A DNA stretch of 14,195 nucleotides from Proteobacteria bacterium UBA6729 (GTDB lineage Bacteria > Pseudomonadota > Gammaproteobacteria > Porifericomitales > Porifericomitaceae), in assembly GCA_002454015.1 (NCBI GenBank), contig DKIB01000105.1, forward strand, positions 235-14,429, written 5' to 3'. Below are positions 1 through 7,206 of this stretch, one piece after another. The stretch's first letter is position 1; each line of letters opens with the position of its first letter. Below the pieces are notes generated by a model that did not search any database, had not been told where the DNA came from, and saw only the letters and a program-made list of their open reading frames with translations. Position numbers and translations under genes: made by a program.

Positions 1-2640
1 GTGCGAGCCACTCCAGATGCCCAGGGCTTTGATGATCCCGGCATTTTTGTGGAAATACCGCTGGTCAACCAGATTCGGGGGCGGGTCAAGCGATGGCGAG
101 AGGGAGGATATGCTGGTGTTACCGGCATCACCCGGCGTTTGCTTGAGCATTGGCATGATCTGGATGAGGATCAGGAGAAAAGGTTCTTCTTCTGTCAGCT
201 GGAGGCTATAGAAACGCTGATTTGGCTGACTGAGGCACCCGCCCGAGACAGGGCCGGGATTGACATTGGCGGTGATGGGGGGGAATTTGAGCGCTGGTGC
301 AACAAGATGGCCACCGGATCCGGCAAGACCATCGTTATGGCCATGATTATTGCATGGAACTTTTTGAACAAGATTGCTTACCCGGCGGATGCCCGGTTCA
401 GTCGGAATGTGTTTATTGTTGCTCCGGGATTGACAATCAAGAGTCGCCTACAGGTTCTGCAGCCCTCAAATGAGCAGAATTATTACGAGGAATTCAACAT
501 TGTCCCTGCCGCGTTGATGGACAAGTTGCGGCAAGGCAGGGTTCTGATTCACAATTGGCATGCATTGACCTGGGATACAGAGGACAAGATCAAGCGCAAG
601 ATTGAGAAGAAACAGCTGCGTTCAGTGGACAAGCGGGGGCATATTGAGATCAGCGTAGAGGCGTACACTCACAAGGTATTGGGGGACATGGCAACTGCCG
701 GAGATATCATTGTGATCAATGATGAGGCACACCATGCATGGCGCAAGGGCCTCCAGGCAAGTGGAAAAACCCGGCGTGATGATACAGACAGTATCGAAGA
801 AGCAACGATATGGGTTGGGGGCCTGGACCGAATCCACAAGCAGGTGGGTATACTGCGATGTTTTGATCTGTCTGCCACCCCGTTTTCTCCAAACAGCGAG
901 CAGGAAGAGGCCTTGTTTCCCTGGATCGTGTCGGATTTTGGCCTGAATGATGCAATTGAGTCGGGGTTAGTAAAGACCCCGCGTGTTCCGACTCGGGATG
1001 ATGCCATGGTAACGGCAGATATGCGCTCCAGAATCTACCATATCTTTATGAATCCGGAGGTAAAGGATGATCTGACCCGCGAGGCCGATGAGTCTGAACG
1101 TTTGCCGGACCTGGTGCTGAACGCGTATAACCTGCTTGGTAGCAGCTGGCAGGAGACCCAGGACTCGTGGCCACCGGAGAATCCTCCGCCGGTCATGATA
1201 ACCGTGGCGAATCGCATTGAAACATCGTCTCGAATCAAATACGCGTTTACACACCAGCACGTGCGAGTCCTGGCCCTGTGCCAGCCTGAATATATGCTAC
1301 AGATAGACAGCAAGGCCTTGCGGAGCGCAGAAATTGCGGATACAACACAGGAGATCACCGCAAGGGCAAAACCAGCCAAGTTGACCCAACAGCAGCGGGC
1401 GGAGCAATTAAGACTCACTGTGGACACCATCGGGCAGAAGGGCAAGCCCGGCGAGCAAATACGGAATGTTATTTCTGTGGGGATGTTGTCAGAGGGTTGG
1501 GATGCAAAAACAGTCACTCATATCATGGGACTACGAGCATTTTCCAGTCAATTGCTTTGTGAGCAGGTGGTAGGACGCGGGCTACGCCGGGTTTCGTATG
1601 AGTTAAATGCAGAAGGGCAGCTTGATCCTGAGTACGTCAATGTTTTTGGTGTGCCTTTTTCCTTTCTGCCATGCGAGGCAACGGAGAACAACCCACCACC
1701 ACTGCCTCCCAAAACCAGGATTGAGCCAGTTGCGGAAAAGCAGCAATATGCATTGAGTTGGCCTAATGTTGTGCGTATTGACAGGGAGTACAGGTATGCC
1801 CTGAAACTGGACTGGAGCAGGCTGACCAGCATCCCGTTGGATCGCTACAATATAACTGAGGCGGAAATGGGAGATGTGATTGCAGGCAGACCACATCCTG
1901 GATTGAGAACGATTCTGGACATGGAGCGTCTGGCGAAGGAGGTACGCATGCAAACATTTGCATTTGAGATCGCTGCAGAAATCTATAATTCGAAGCAGTC
2001 ACAGTGGCATGGCAGTGAGGTGCTTTTCATAGCCCAGTTGGTTGGCTTTGTGGAACAGTTCCTCAGGTCGGATAAATTGACAGACACCATCTCCCTTGGT
2101 GATGAAAAGAAGCGAAGGGTGTTTATCATTCTGAACATGCGCAAGATTATCAACCATCTCTGGTCATTCATCAGCGTCCAGAATACGAAAGTATTGACCC
2201 CTGTTTTTAGTACAGAGCAGCCAGTTCGCTCTACCGCGGATGCAAGGCCATGGTTTACCAAGAAACCCTGTGAGTGGACACATAAATCGCATATCAATCT
2301 CTGCGTCTACGACAGTGGTTGGGAAGCGACGGAGGCATTCAAGCTGGATCGCTCGGAGAAGGTGCAGGCCTTTGTCAAGAATGATCATATAGGGTTTTTC
2401 GTGCTGTACACCCACAAGGGAGTGGTGCGAAAATATTATCCTGATTTTATTATTCGGCTGAGTAATGGCAAGCATCTGATTCTGGAGGTAAAGGGACAGG
2501 ATGATGAACAGAGCCACACGAAGCGGCTGTCCCTTGACGAATGGGTGCAGGCAGTCAATGCACACGGTGGTTTTGGTGAGTGGCGCCATGCTGTCTCCAG
2601 ACATCCGTCAGATGTTGATGGAATATGCAACGCGCATTGA
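1..2640 (+). CDS. Restriction endonuclease, type III Res-like DEAH helicase with C-terminal nuclease (5' end probably outside window)
   Basis: The product should be an ATP-dependent DNA translocase/helicase coupled to a nuclease in a restriction or phage-defence system, acting on foreign DNA in the cytoplasm. Visible in the 879 codons: Walker A MATGSGKT (residues 103-110), DEAH box (241-244), SATP motif III (about 291-294), motif V GMLSEGWDA near 495, motif VI QVVGRGLRR (522-530), and a PD-(D/E)xK-like nuclease near the C-terminus with PDF (814-816) and LEVKG (828-832), candidate metal ligands being D815, E829 and K831. The architecture recalls the BPTD_3080-type restriction endonucleases, which from memory are about 1000 aa, so roughly 100 N-terminal residues probably lie upstream; the GTG at position 1 need not be the start. 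A methyltransferase partner would be expected upstream and is not visible. Base composition is visibly more AT-rich than in the genes that follow, which suggests horizontal acquisition. Family assignment is by eye. Confidence 0.87.
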   Translation: MRATPDAQGFDDPGIFVEIPLVNQIRGRVKRWREGGYAGVTGITRRLLEHWHDLDEDQEKRFFFCQLEAIETLIWLTEAPARDRAGIDIGGDGGEFERWCNKMATGSGKTIVMAMIIAWNFLNKIAYPADARFSRNVFIVAPGLTIKSRLQVLQPSNEQNYYEEFNIVPAALMDKLRQGRVLIHNWHALTWDTEDKIKRKIEKKQLRSVDKRGHIEISVEAYTHKVLGDMATAGDIIVINDEAHHAWRKGLQASGKTRRDDTDSIEEATIWVGGLDRIHKQVGILRCFDLSATPFSPNSEQEEALFPWIVSDFGLNDAIESGLVKTPRVPTRDDAMVTADMRSRIYHIFMNPEVKDDLTREADESERLPDLVLNAYNLLGSSWQETQDSWPPENPPPVMITVANRIETSSRIKYAFTHQHVRVLALCQPEYMLQIDSKALRSAEIADTTQEITARAKPAKLTQQQRAEQLRLTVDTIGQKGKPGEQIRNVISVGMLSEGWDAKTVTHIMGLRAFSSQLLCEQVVGRGLRRVSYELNAEGQLDPEYVNVFGVPFSFLPCEATENNPPPLPPKTRIEPVAEKQQYALSWPNVVRIDREYRYALKLDWSRLTSIPLDRYNITEAEMGDVIAGRPHPGLRTILDMERLAKEVRMQTFAFEIAAEIYNSKQSQWHGSEVLFIAQLVGFVEQFLRSDKLTDTISLGDEKKRRVFIILNMRKIINHLWSFISVQNTKVLTPVFSTEQPVRSTADARPWFTKKPCEWTHKSHINLCVYDSGWEATEAFKLDRSEKVQAFVKNDHIGFFVLYTHKGVVRKYYPDFIIRLSNGKHLILEVKGQDDEQSHTKRLSLDEWVQAVNAHGGFGEWRHAVSRHPSDVDGICNAH

Positions 2641-2765
2641 TCCAACACCTGTCCTTGTATACAGAGCAGTAGCCTACGACACAGTCCCCGGTGCCTGCCA
2701 AGAGGCCCCACCAAGACCTCAGGCAGACTCCCCTCAGGCGGGAAAACCCGGCAATCCGGATGTCG

Positions 2766-2801
2766 CTGGACACCTGCACTGCCCTCAATTTTCTGGACAC
2801 C
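2766..2801 (+). repeat. 9-bp direct repeat CTGGACACC, two copies
   Basis: CTGGACACC occurs at 2766-2774 and again at 2793-2801, a 27-bp period. The second copy follows CCTCAATTTT. Such a pair could be a protein-binding site or the worn end of a mobile element, but no transposase frame or matching terminal repeat was seen nearby. Confidence 0.45.
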
Positions 2802-3071
2802 CGAGTCCTGCCAAGCAAGTCGTGGGCCTCAGGTCAACCAGGGCCTGTTCACACTTGCGTCTGGCATAGAGGGTAGAACGCGCCTTTTTCAATCCATTCC
2901 GGCCTGGATCCGGGTTTTTCAGGGCCGACTACCCAAGAGCGCGGTCGTATGGGTTCCCGCTCGCGCTGCATGGTTGACTCCTTCACGGCAGGCGGTACGC
3001 CACGGGTGGCAGACCGGCTCTCGGTCCGGGCAAGGCTCTGCGCATGAACGGGCGCGGGCAGATTCACCCGG

Positions 3072-3148
3072 AGACAGGCTGGAGCCGGGCCCGGATGGCA
3101 GCGCGGGGGCTGCGTGGAGGAACCGGCGTGGCCTGTTCCAGCCTGTCT
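3072..3148. repeat. 12-bp perfect inverted repeat enclosing nested palindromes
   Basis: AGACAGGCTGGA (3072-3083) is the exact reverse complement of TCCAGCCTGTCT (3137-3148), with 53 bases between them. Inside lie the 10-bp palindrome CCGGGCCCGG (3085-3094) and a small hairpin, GCAGC/GCTGC with a 6-nt loop (3098-3113). The arms could close a branched RNA or form a cruciform. No U-tract follows, so it does not look like an intrinsic terminator. Chance structure is possible in such GC-rich DNA. Confidence 0.5.
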
Positions 3149-3464
3149 GCCCCTGTGGTGTGCGGGTACAAGCCCGGGCTCGGTCGGGGCTCGAAGGCGG
3201 GGCCTTTATCTTCAATCCTTTCAATCGCTTATGCGGACCCGGCCAGCGGCCCTGTCCGCCTGTTCTGGCGCAACGGCGAGTTTTATCTCCCGCAAATCCG
3301 CTGTTCCGCCGGGTATCACGCTACAGCACTGCTCCGCGACACGCCCCGGTAGCAGGGCCAGTGCCGACAACGAGGTGGACCCGACCCTCCTGTTCTGCCC
3401 ATGCAGGCGCACTGTCACTGGCAACAGCCTCCCGCTCCGGGCTCACTGTCGCTGGATACTGCGC

Positions 3465-3493
3465 TTGACCCTGAGTGGCGACTCGGGTACCAT
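3465..3493 (+). promoter_or_regulatory. sigma70 promoter for the prs operon
   Basis: A -35 box TTGACC (3465-3470) and a -10 box TACCAT (3488-3493) are separated by exactly 17 bp. Transcription would begin near 3500, giving a leader of about 27 nt before the prs ATG. The bases after the -10 box, CCGCG, form a GC-rich discriminator of the kind seen on growth-rate-regulated promoters, which would suit an operon of translation and nucleotide genes. The boxes are seen; regulation is inferred. Confidence 0.65.
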
Positions 3494-3526
3494 CCGCGTT
3501 CATCCCGTGCTACTGGACCCCAGCCC

Positions 3527-4480
3527 ATGCCTATTGCCAACATGATGATCTTCTCCGGCAGCGCCAACCGCCCGCTGGCCAGCGAGATTGCCGCCCGTCT
3601 GCACCTGCCACTGGGCCGGACCCGTCTGGAAAGATTCAGCGACGGTGAAATCATGGTGGAGATTGAACAGAATGTCCGCAATCAGGACATTTACATCATC
3701 CAGTCGCTGTGCGCCCCGGTCAATGACCACCTGATGGAGATGATCTTCATGACGGATGCCCTGCGTCGCGCCTCGGCCTACCGGGTAACGGCGGTGATCC
3801 CCTACATGGGGTATGCCCGTCAGGACCGTCGCCCCTACTCGACCCGGGTGCCCATTTCCGCCAGGGTCATCGCCAATATGGTTGCCGCCGTCGGTATTTC
3901 CCGGGTACTGACGGTAGATCTGCATGCCGAGCAGATTCAGGGATTCTTCGATATCTCGCTGGATAATGTCTATGCCATGCCTATCCTGCTCGGGGACATC
4001 TGGAAGTGCCTGCAGGGCCCGGTAGCGGTCATCTCGCCGGATGTAGGCGGGGTGATCAGGGCGCGCGCCCTGACCAAGCAGCTGGAGGATGCACAGCTGG
4101 CCATCATCGACAAGCGCCGTCCCAAGCCCAATGAATCCGAGGTGATGCACATCATCGGCGATGTCAGCGACCGTCCCTGCGTGATTATCGACGATATTGT
4201 GGATACCGCCGGCACCCTGTGCCAGGCCGCCACTGCCCTCAAGCAGAACGGCGCGCGCCGGGTCAGCGCCTACTGCACCCATGCGGTGCTCTCCGGGGCA
4301 GCCATCCGGAACATTGATGACTCGGAGTTGGATGAATTGGTCGTCACTGATACCATACCCCTGCTGGAAGCAGCGACCGGGTGCAAGAAGATCCGCCAGC
4401 TCGGCACTGCCACCATGCTTGCCGAGAGCATGCGGCGCATCTGCGAGGGGGAATCCCTGAGCTCAATGTTCGTCAACTGA
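3527..4480 (+). CDS. prs: Ribose-phosphate pyrophosphokinase (PRPP synthetase)
   Basis: The enzyme transfers pyrophosphate from ATP to ribose 5-phosphate, making PRPP for purine, pyrimidine, histidine, tryptophan and NAD synthesis in the cytosol. The 317-aa product matches the usual length of about 315. Visible signatures: FSDGE near residue 40, YARQDRR near 103, [11 protein letters not shown] from D131 (catalytic loop histidine H133), DKRRPKPNE, and the PRPP-binding loop DDIVDTAGT (222-230). I chose the ATG at 3527 because [11 protein letters not shown] lines up with the start of E. coli Prs; the frame is open back to 3401, but that stretch holds the promoter and does not resemble Prs. An ATG at 3542 is the alternative. 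No strong Shine-Dalgarno is visible. It is the first gene of the operon; rplY follows after 27 nt. Confidence 0.97.
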   Translation: MPIANMMIFSGSANRPLASEIAARLHLPLGRTRLERFSDGEIMVEIEQNVRNQDIYIIQSLCAPVNDHLMEMIFMTDALRRASAYRVTAVIPYMGYARQDRRPYSTRVPISARVIANMVAAVGISRVLTVDLHAEQIQGFFDISLDNVYAMPILLGDIWKCLQGPVAVISPDVGGVIRARALTKQLEDAQLAIIDKRRPKPNESEVMHIIGDVSDRPCVIIDDIVDTAGTLCQAATALKQNGARRVSAYCTHAVLSGAAIRNIDDSELDELVVTDTIPLLEAATGCKKIRQLGTATMLAESMRRICEGESLSSMFVN

Positions 4481-4507
4481 CGACGCCACAGAAATGGAGT
4501 AAGGACA

Positions 4508-5185
4508 ATGGCAGAACCAAGACTGCAATTTACGTTGCATGCCGAACCCCGGTCAACCCGGGGGCGGTCGGCATGTCGCCGACTCAGGCGTGTCGGCAAA
4601 TTGCCCGGGGTGATGTATGGCTGCAAACAACAGCCTGTTACTCTGGCATTTGATGCCGAGACGCTGGAGCAACGCCTGGGCCACGAGGCCTTCTATTCAC
4701 ATATCCTCAAGCTGATCATCGATCAGGGCGAGGAGCACAGTGTGGTACTGAAGGACCTGCAACGCCATCCGGTCAACTCGCGGCCCATCCATATAGATCT
4801 GCAGCGTATCGATCAGCATGTACCCCTGACCATGCGTGTGCCACTGCACTTCCTGAATGAAGACCGCTGCACGGGGGTGCGCGAGGACGGCGGCATCGTC
4901 AGCCATATCCTGACCGATGTGGATGTCCATTGCCTGCCACGTGACCTGCCCGAGTTCATTGCGGTGGACCTCGCGGAACTGGCACTGGGGCAGTCCCTGC
5001 ATCTGGGCGATCTGCAGTTGCCACAAGGCGTGCAGCTGCATGCCCTGCTGCATGGTGGAGACCTCACACAACCCGTGGTCTCGGTGCACCTGCCGAGGGT
5101 ATCAGCAACGGCCGAGGAAGAAGCCGAACAGGCCGACACGCCCGAACCCGCGGCGGAGACGGAGGATCCGGCTGCCACCACGTGA
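4508..5185 (+). CDS. rplY: Large ribosomal subunit protein bL25, long (CTC/TL5) form
   Basis: bL25 binds 5S rRNA in the central protuberance of the 50S subunit. At 225 aa this is the two-domain general-stress (Ctc/TL5) form rather than the 94-aa E. coli form. The N-terminal 5S-binding domain (about residues 5-98) has the typical start, TLHAEPRSTRG, then CRRLRRVGKLPGVMYG and the region HVVNSRP-like (here HPVNSRPIHIDLQRI). The beta-rich second domain covers about 100-195, including VPLHFLNED and GGIVSHILTDVDV. The last 30 residues form an acidic, Ala/Glu/Pro-rich tail that is probably disordered. The start is supported by GGAG at 4496-4499, 8 nt before the ATG. Its stop overlaps the GTG start of pth by 4 nt, which implies translational coupling. 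Confidence 0.97.
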   Translation: MAEPRLQFTLHAEPRSTRGRSACRRLRRVGKLPGVMYGCKQQPVTLAFDAETLEQRLGHEAFYSHILKLIIDQGEEHSVVLKDLQRHPVNSRPIHIDLQRIDQHVPLTMRVPLHFLNEDRCTGVREDGGIVSHILTDVDVHCLPRDLPEFIAVDLAELALGQSLHLGDLQLPQGVQLHALLHGGDLTQPVVSVHLPRVSATAEEEAEQADTPEPAAETEDPAATT

Positions 5186-5760
5186 AGCCGCCGCCACGGC
5201 TCCTCGCAGGCCTGGGCAACCCGGGCAGACGCTATCTGCGGACTCGCCACAATGCCGGATTGCAATTTCTGGAACACTTGCAACAGCAGCTGGAGCCCCG
5301 CCCGGTCAAGCGCTTCAAGGGCTCGGGATGCCTGCTGGAGGCCCGCCTGGGGGCAACCCGCTTCTGGTTGCTGCACTCCGGCAGCTACATGAACGAAAGC
5401 GGTACAGACGTAGCGCGGGTGCGGGATCAACTGCAGCTGTCGCCGGAGGAGATGCTGATCATCCACGATGACCTGGACCTGCCACCCGGCCACGCCACCC
5501 TGAAAGAAGGGGGCGGTCTGGGGGGGCATCTGGGCCTGCAGGATATCACCGACCGGCTACACAGTCAGGCCTACTGTCGCCTGCGGATCGGTATCGGCCG
5601 CCCCACCGACAGCAGTCAGGTGATCCGCTATGTACTACAGCCTCCCGACAACGCCCAACGCGCCCTGATGCTGCAGGCCATGGAATCAGCCGCCGCGGTC
5701 ATCCCGGATGTGCTGGATGGGCGTATGCAGGCGGCCATGCGCACCCTGCACACCCGCTGA
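5182..5760 (+). CDS. pth: Peptidyl-tRNA hydrolase (with an Asn-to-Leu active-site substitution)
   Basis: Pth cleaves the ester bond of peptidyl-tRNAs released by stalled ribosomes and so recycles tRNA. The 192-aa product has the family length. GLGNPG (10-15), TRHNAG (21-26, catalytic base H23), MN (70-71), HDDLDLPPG (95-103) and LRIGIGRP are present, each offset by 3 from E. coli numbering (N10, H20, N68, D93). The loop that normally reads GGHNGL reads GGHLGL here, so the residue equivalent to E. coli N114 is Leu117 (codon CTG). The other key residues are kept. The GTG start at 5182 overlaps the rplY stop (GTGA) and places the N-terminus as in homologues; no close ribosome binding site is seen, in keeping with coupling. 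The stop TGA shares one base with the ychF ATG. Confidence 0.95.
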   Translation: MKPPPRLLAGLGNPGRRYLRTRHNAGLQFLEHLQQQLEPRPVKRFKGSGCLLEARLGATRFWLLHSGSYMNESGTDVARVRDQLQLSPEEMLIIHDDLDLPPGHATLKEGGGLGGHLGLQDITDRLHSQAYCRLRIGIGRPTDSSQVIRYVLQPPDNAQRALMLQAMESAAAVIPDVLDGRMQAAMRTLHTR

Positions 5761-6827
5761 TGGGCTTCAAGTGCGGCATCGTCGGCCTGCCCAATGCCGG
5801 CAAATCTACCCTGTTCAACGCCCTGACCAGTGCTGGTGTGGCTGCCGAAAACTATCCATTCTGTACCGTGGAGCCCAATGTGGGTGTGGTGCCGGTTCCG
5901 GACCCGCGACTGGACCGCCTGGCGACATTGCTCAAGCCCGATGCCATCACCCCCGCCTGTATGCGCTTCGTGGATATCGCCGGGCTGGTTCGGGGGGCCT
6001 CCCGGGGGGAAGGGTTGGGCAATCGCTTCCTGGCACACATCCGTGAGACCCAGGCCATCGCCCTGGTGCTGCGCTGCTTTGCAGACGATGACATCTCCCA
6101 TGTAGAGAACCGGGTCGACCCGGAGCATGACTACGAGCTCATCATCACCGAGCTGTGCCTGGCCGATCTGGAGAGCGTTACCCGCGCCATCTCCAGGGTC
6201 AGCGGGGCCGCTGGTGCAGGCGACCCGCACAGTCGCCGGGTCCACGCCCGGTTACTGCAGGTACAAGAAGGTCTGTCTGCAGGGCTCCCCCTGCGACTAC
6301 AGCCGGATCCGCAACAGCCGCACGCGCTGCAGCTACTGACCAGCAAGCCCCTGATGCTGATCGCCAATATCGCCGAACAGGAGATGGGCACCACCCCGCT
6401 GCAGGCACTGGCCACTCGGGAACAGGCCCCTGACGTTACCATCTGTGCCCGCATTGAGGCCGAGATCGCGACCCTGGAGCCGGATGATCGCAAGGAGTTC
6501 CTCAAGGCTCTGCACCTTGCGCAGAGCGGCCTGGACCGCCTTATCCACACCGGCTATGAACTGCTCGGCCTGCAGACCTTCTATACTGCGGATCCAAAGG
6601 AAGTGCGCGCTTGGACCTTTCCCCGGGGGGCCACCGCCCCCGCTGCTGCAGGCCTGATCCACACCGACTTCATGCGTGGCTTCATCCGCGTTGAGGTCAC
6701 CTCCATCCAGGACTACCTGGAACTCGGTGGCGAGCAGGAGGCCCGCCAGGTCGGCAAGTGCCGCTCGGAGGGCAAGGATTACATCATGCAGGACGGCGAT
6801 GTGGCCCACTTCCGCTTCAATGTCTGA
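5760..6827 (+). CDS. ychF: Redox-responsive ATPase YchF/OLA1 (Obg family)
   Basis: YchF is a universally conserved P-loop protein that binds ribosomes and, unlike most Obg-family members, prefers ATP; in E. coli it is linked to the oxidative stress response. The 355-aa product (E. coli 363) shows the Walker A GLPNAGKST (9-17), the G3 motif DIAG (72-75), the flexible-loop His114, a helical insertion at about 135-195, and N203-I-A-E206, the NxxE form of the G4 motif that explains relaxed nucleotide specificity. The C-terminal TGS domain begins near 271 (LQTFYTADPKEVRAWTF) and runs to the end. The ATG overlaps the pth stop in TGATG, so translation is probably coupled; no separate ribosome binding site is visible. 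It is the last gene of the prs operon. pth–ychF adjacency is common in proteobacteria. Confidence 0.97.
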   Translation: MGFKCGIVGLPNAGKSTLFNALTSAGVAAENYPFCTVEPNVGVVPVPDPRLDRLATLLKPDAITPACMRFVDIAGLVRGASRGEGLGNRFLAHIRETQAIALVLRCFADDDISHVENRVDPEHDYELIITELCLADLESVTRAISRVSGAAGAGDPHSRRVHARLLQVQEGLSAGLPLRLQPDPQQPHALQLLTSKPLMLIANIAEQEMGTTPLQALATREQAPDVTICARIEAEIATLEPDDRKEFLKALHLAQSGLDRLIHTGYELLGLQTFYTADPKEVRAWTFPRGATAPAAAGLIHTDFMRGFIRVEVTSIQDYLELGGEQEARQVGKCRSEGKDYIMQDGDVAHFRFNV

Positions 6828-6859
6828 ATCAGCACTGCAGGCGGGGGGGTGCACAGACC

Positions 6860-6887
6860 GCGCCATGACCCACCGTCCGCATGGCGC
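6860..6887 (+). terminator. Hairpin after ychF, possible operon terminator
   Basis: GCGCCATG (6860-6867) and CATGGCGC (6880-6887) form a perfect 8-bp stem with a 12-nt loop, 32 nt after the ychF stop. Only TGCTTG follows, not a U-tract, so it may halt or protect the transcript with help from Rho rather than act as a classical intrinsic terminator. Confidence 0.4.
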
Positions 6888-7010
6888 TGCTTGACCGCCA
6901 ACCCCCGCTACCCTGAACGCAGCTCCGCAAGGCAAGGGCTGTCAACGCGCAAGTCGGCGGGGATATCCCGGGCCGATGGGGTCCAGCACCGGGCTCAACC
7001 GTAGCGTGTC

Positions 7011-7172
7011 TACCCTGGGGGCTGTGCCGGGACAGGGCTGAGCAAGGGCGGCTCCTGCCCTGATCGCCGTCCATCCCCCTGACCTCACCGCCCCGCTGTG
7101 GGGCGGCGCAGGACACAGGTTCCGTGGGTATACCCTGGGGTTTACAAATCAATGGCGAGGCTGTGCCGGAAC
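7011..7172 (+). repeat. Imperfect direct repeat, second copy split by 19 bases
   Basis: TACCCTGGGG is followed directly by GCTGTGCCGG at 7011-7030. The same two blocks recur at 7131-7140 and 7160-7169, now separated by 19 AT-richer bases (7141-7159). Sequence outside the blocks is also alike: CGTG lies a few bases before each TACCC, and related G/A/C-rich sequence follows. The second copy abuts the promoter of the next gene. Confidence 0.5.
7088..7106. repeat. Perfect 7-bp-stem hairpin
   Basis: CCGCCCC and GGGGCGG pair across a 5-nt loop. No T-run follows on either strand close by. It might terminate read-through from the ychF side or be incidental. Confidence 0.35.
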
Positions 7173-7175
7173 GGC

Positions 7176-7197
7176 TATAATCAATGCAGAACGGAGG
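7176..7197 (+). promoter_or_regulatory. -10 box and ribosome binding site of the 206-codon gene
   Basis: A perfect TATAAT lies at 7176-7181, and GGAGG at 7193-7197 stands 9 nt before the ATG at 7207. The -35 position at 17-bp spacing reads TGGCGA, a poor match, so the promoter may be weak or need an activator. If transcription starts near 7188, the leader would be only about 19 nt. Confidence 0.5.
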
Positions 7198-7206
7198 AAT
7201 AGCGGG

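Larger units (their letters stand above)
2641..3526. other. Long intergenic tract without a convincing gene
   Basis: These 886 bases separate the restriction gene from prs. Several frames stay open for 60-160 codons, but none shows a recognisable family, a good ribosome binding site with a credible product, or hydrophobic/polar patterning; the open frames overlap on both strands, as expected in GC-rich non-coding DNA. I looked for a tRNA-Gln gene, often found just before prs in gammaproteobacteria, and did not see one. The tract holds a short direct repeat (2766-2801), a 12-bp inverted repeat enclosing smaller palindromes (3072-3148), another 10-bp palindrome (AGCCCGGGCT, 3171-3180) and, at its right end, the prs promoter. 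It could be a decayed insertion, an island boundary or the site of a structured RNA; the sequence alone does not decide. Confidence 0.6.
6828..7206. other. Intergenic region between ychF and the 206-codon gene
   Basis: These 379 bases contain no credible gene. They hold a hairpin just after ychF (6860-6887), a second hairpin (7088-7106), a motif present twice in altered form (7011-7040 and 7131-7172), and the promoter and ribosome binding site of the next gene. Confidence 0.6.

Noticed and set aside
3194-3210. Small hairpin AAGGC/GCCTT followed by a T-containing stretch
   Set aside because: Stem of 5 bp with a 3-nt loop and an interrupted T-run; too weak to call a terminator and not near a gene end.
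2974-3468. Open frames of 100-164 codons in the tract before prs
   Set aside because: Several overlap on both strands with Arg/Pro/Gly-rich content and no domain; one runs into the prs promoter. Treated as non-coding.
3401-3526. N-terminal extension of prs from the first ATG in frame
   Set aside because: It spans the promoter boxes and does not resemble Prs; the 3527 start gives the normal length.
2641-3526. tRNA-Gln gene before prs
   Set aside because: No acceptor stem, T-loop or anticodon arm pattern was found on reading both strands.
3500-4282. A 260-codon minus-strand open frame over prs
   Set aside because: It is the complement of a well-conserved gene; the translation is low in family resemblance and has no supported start.
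4197-4460. Secondary open frames inside prs, rplY, pth and ychF
   Set aside because: All are out-of-frame shadows of genes identified by motif and length.
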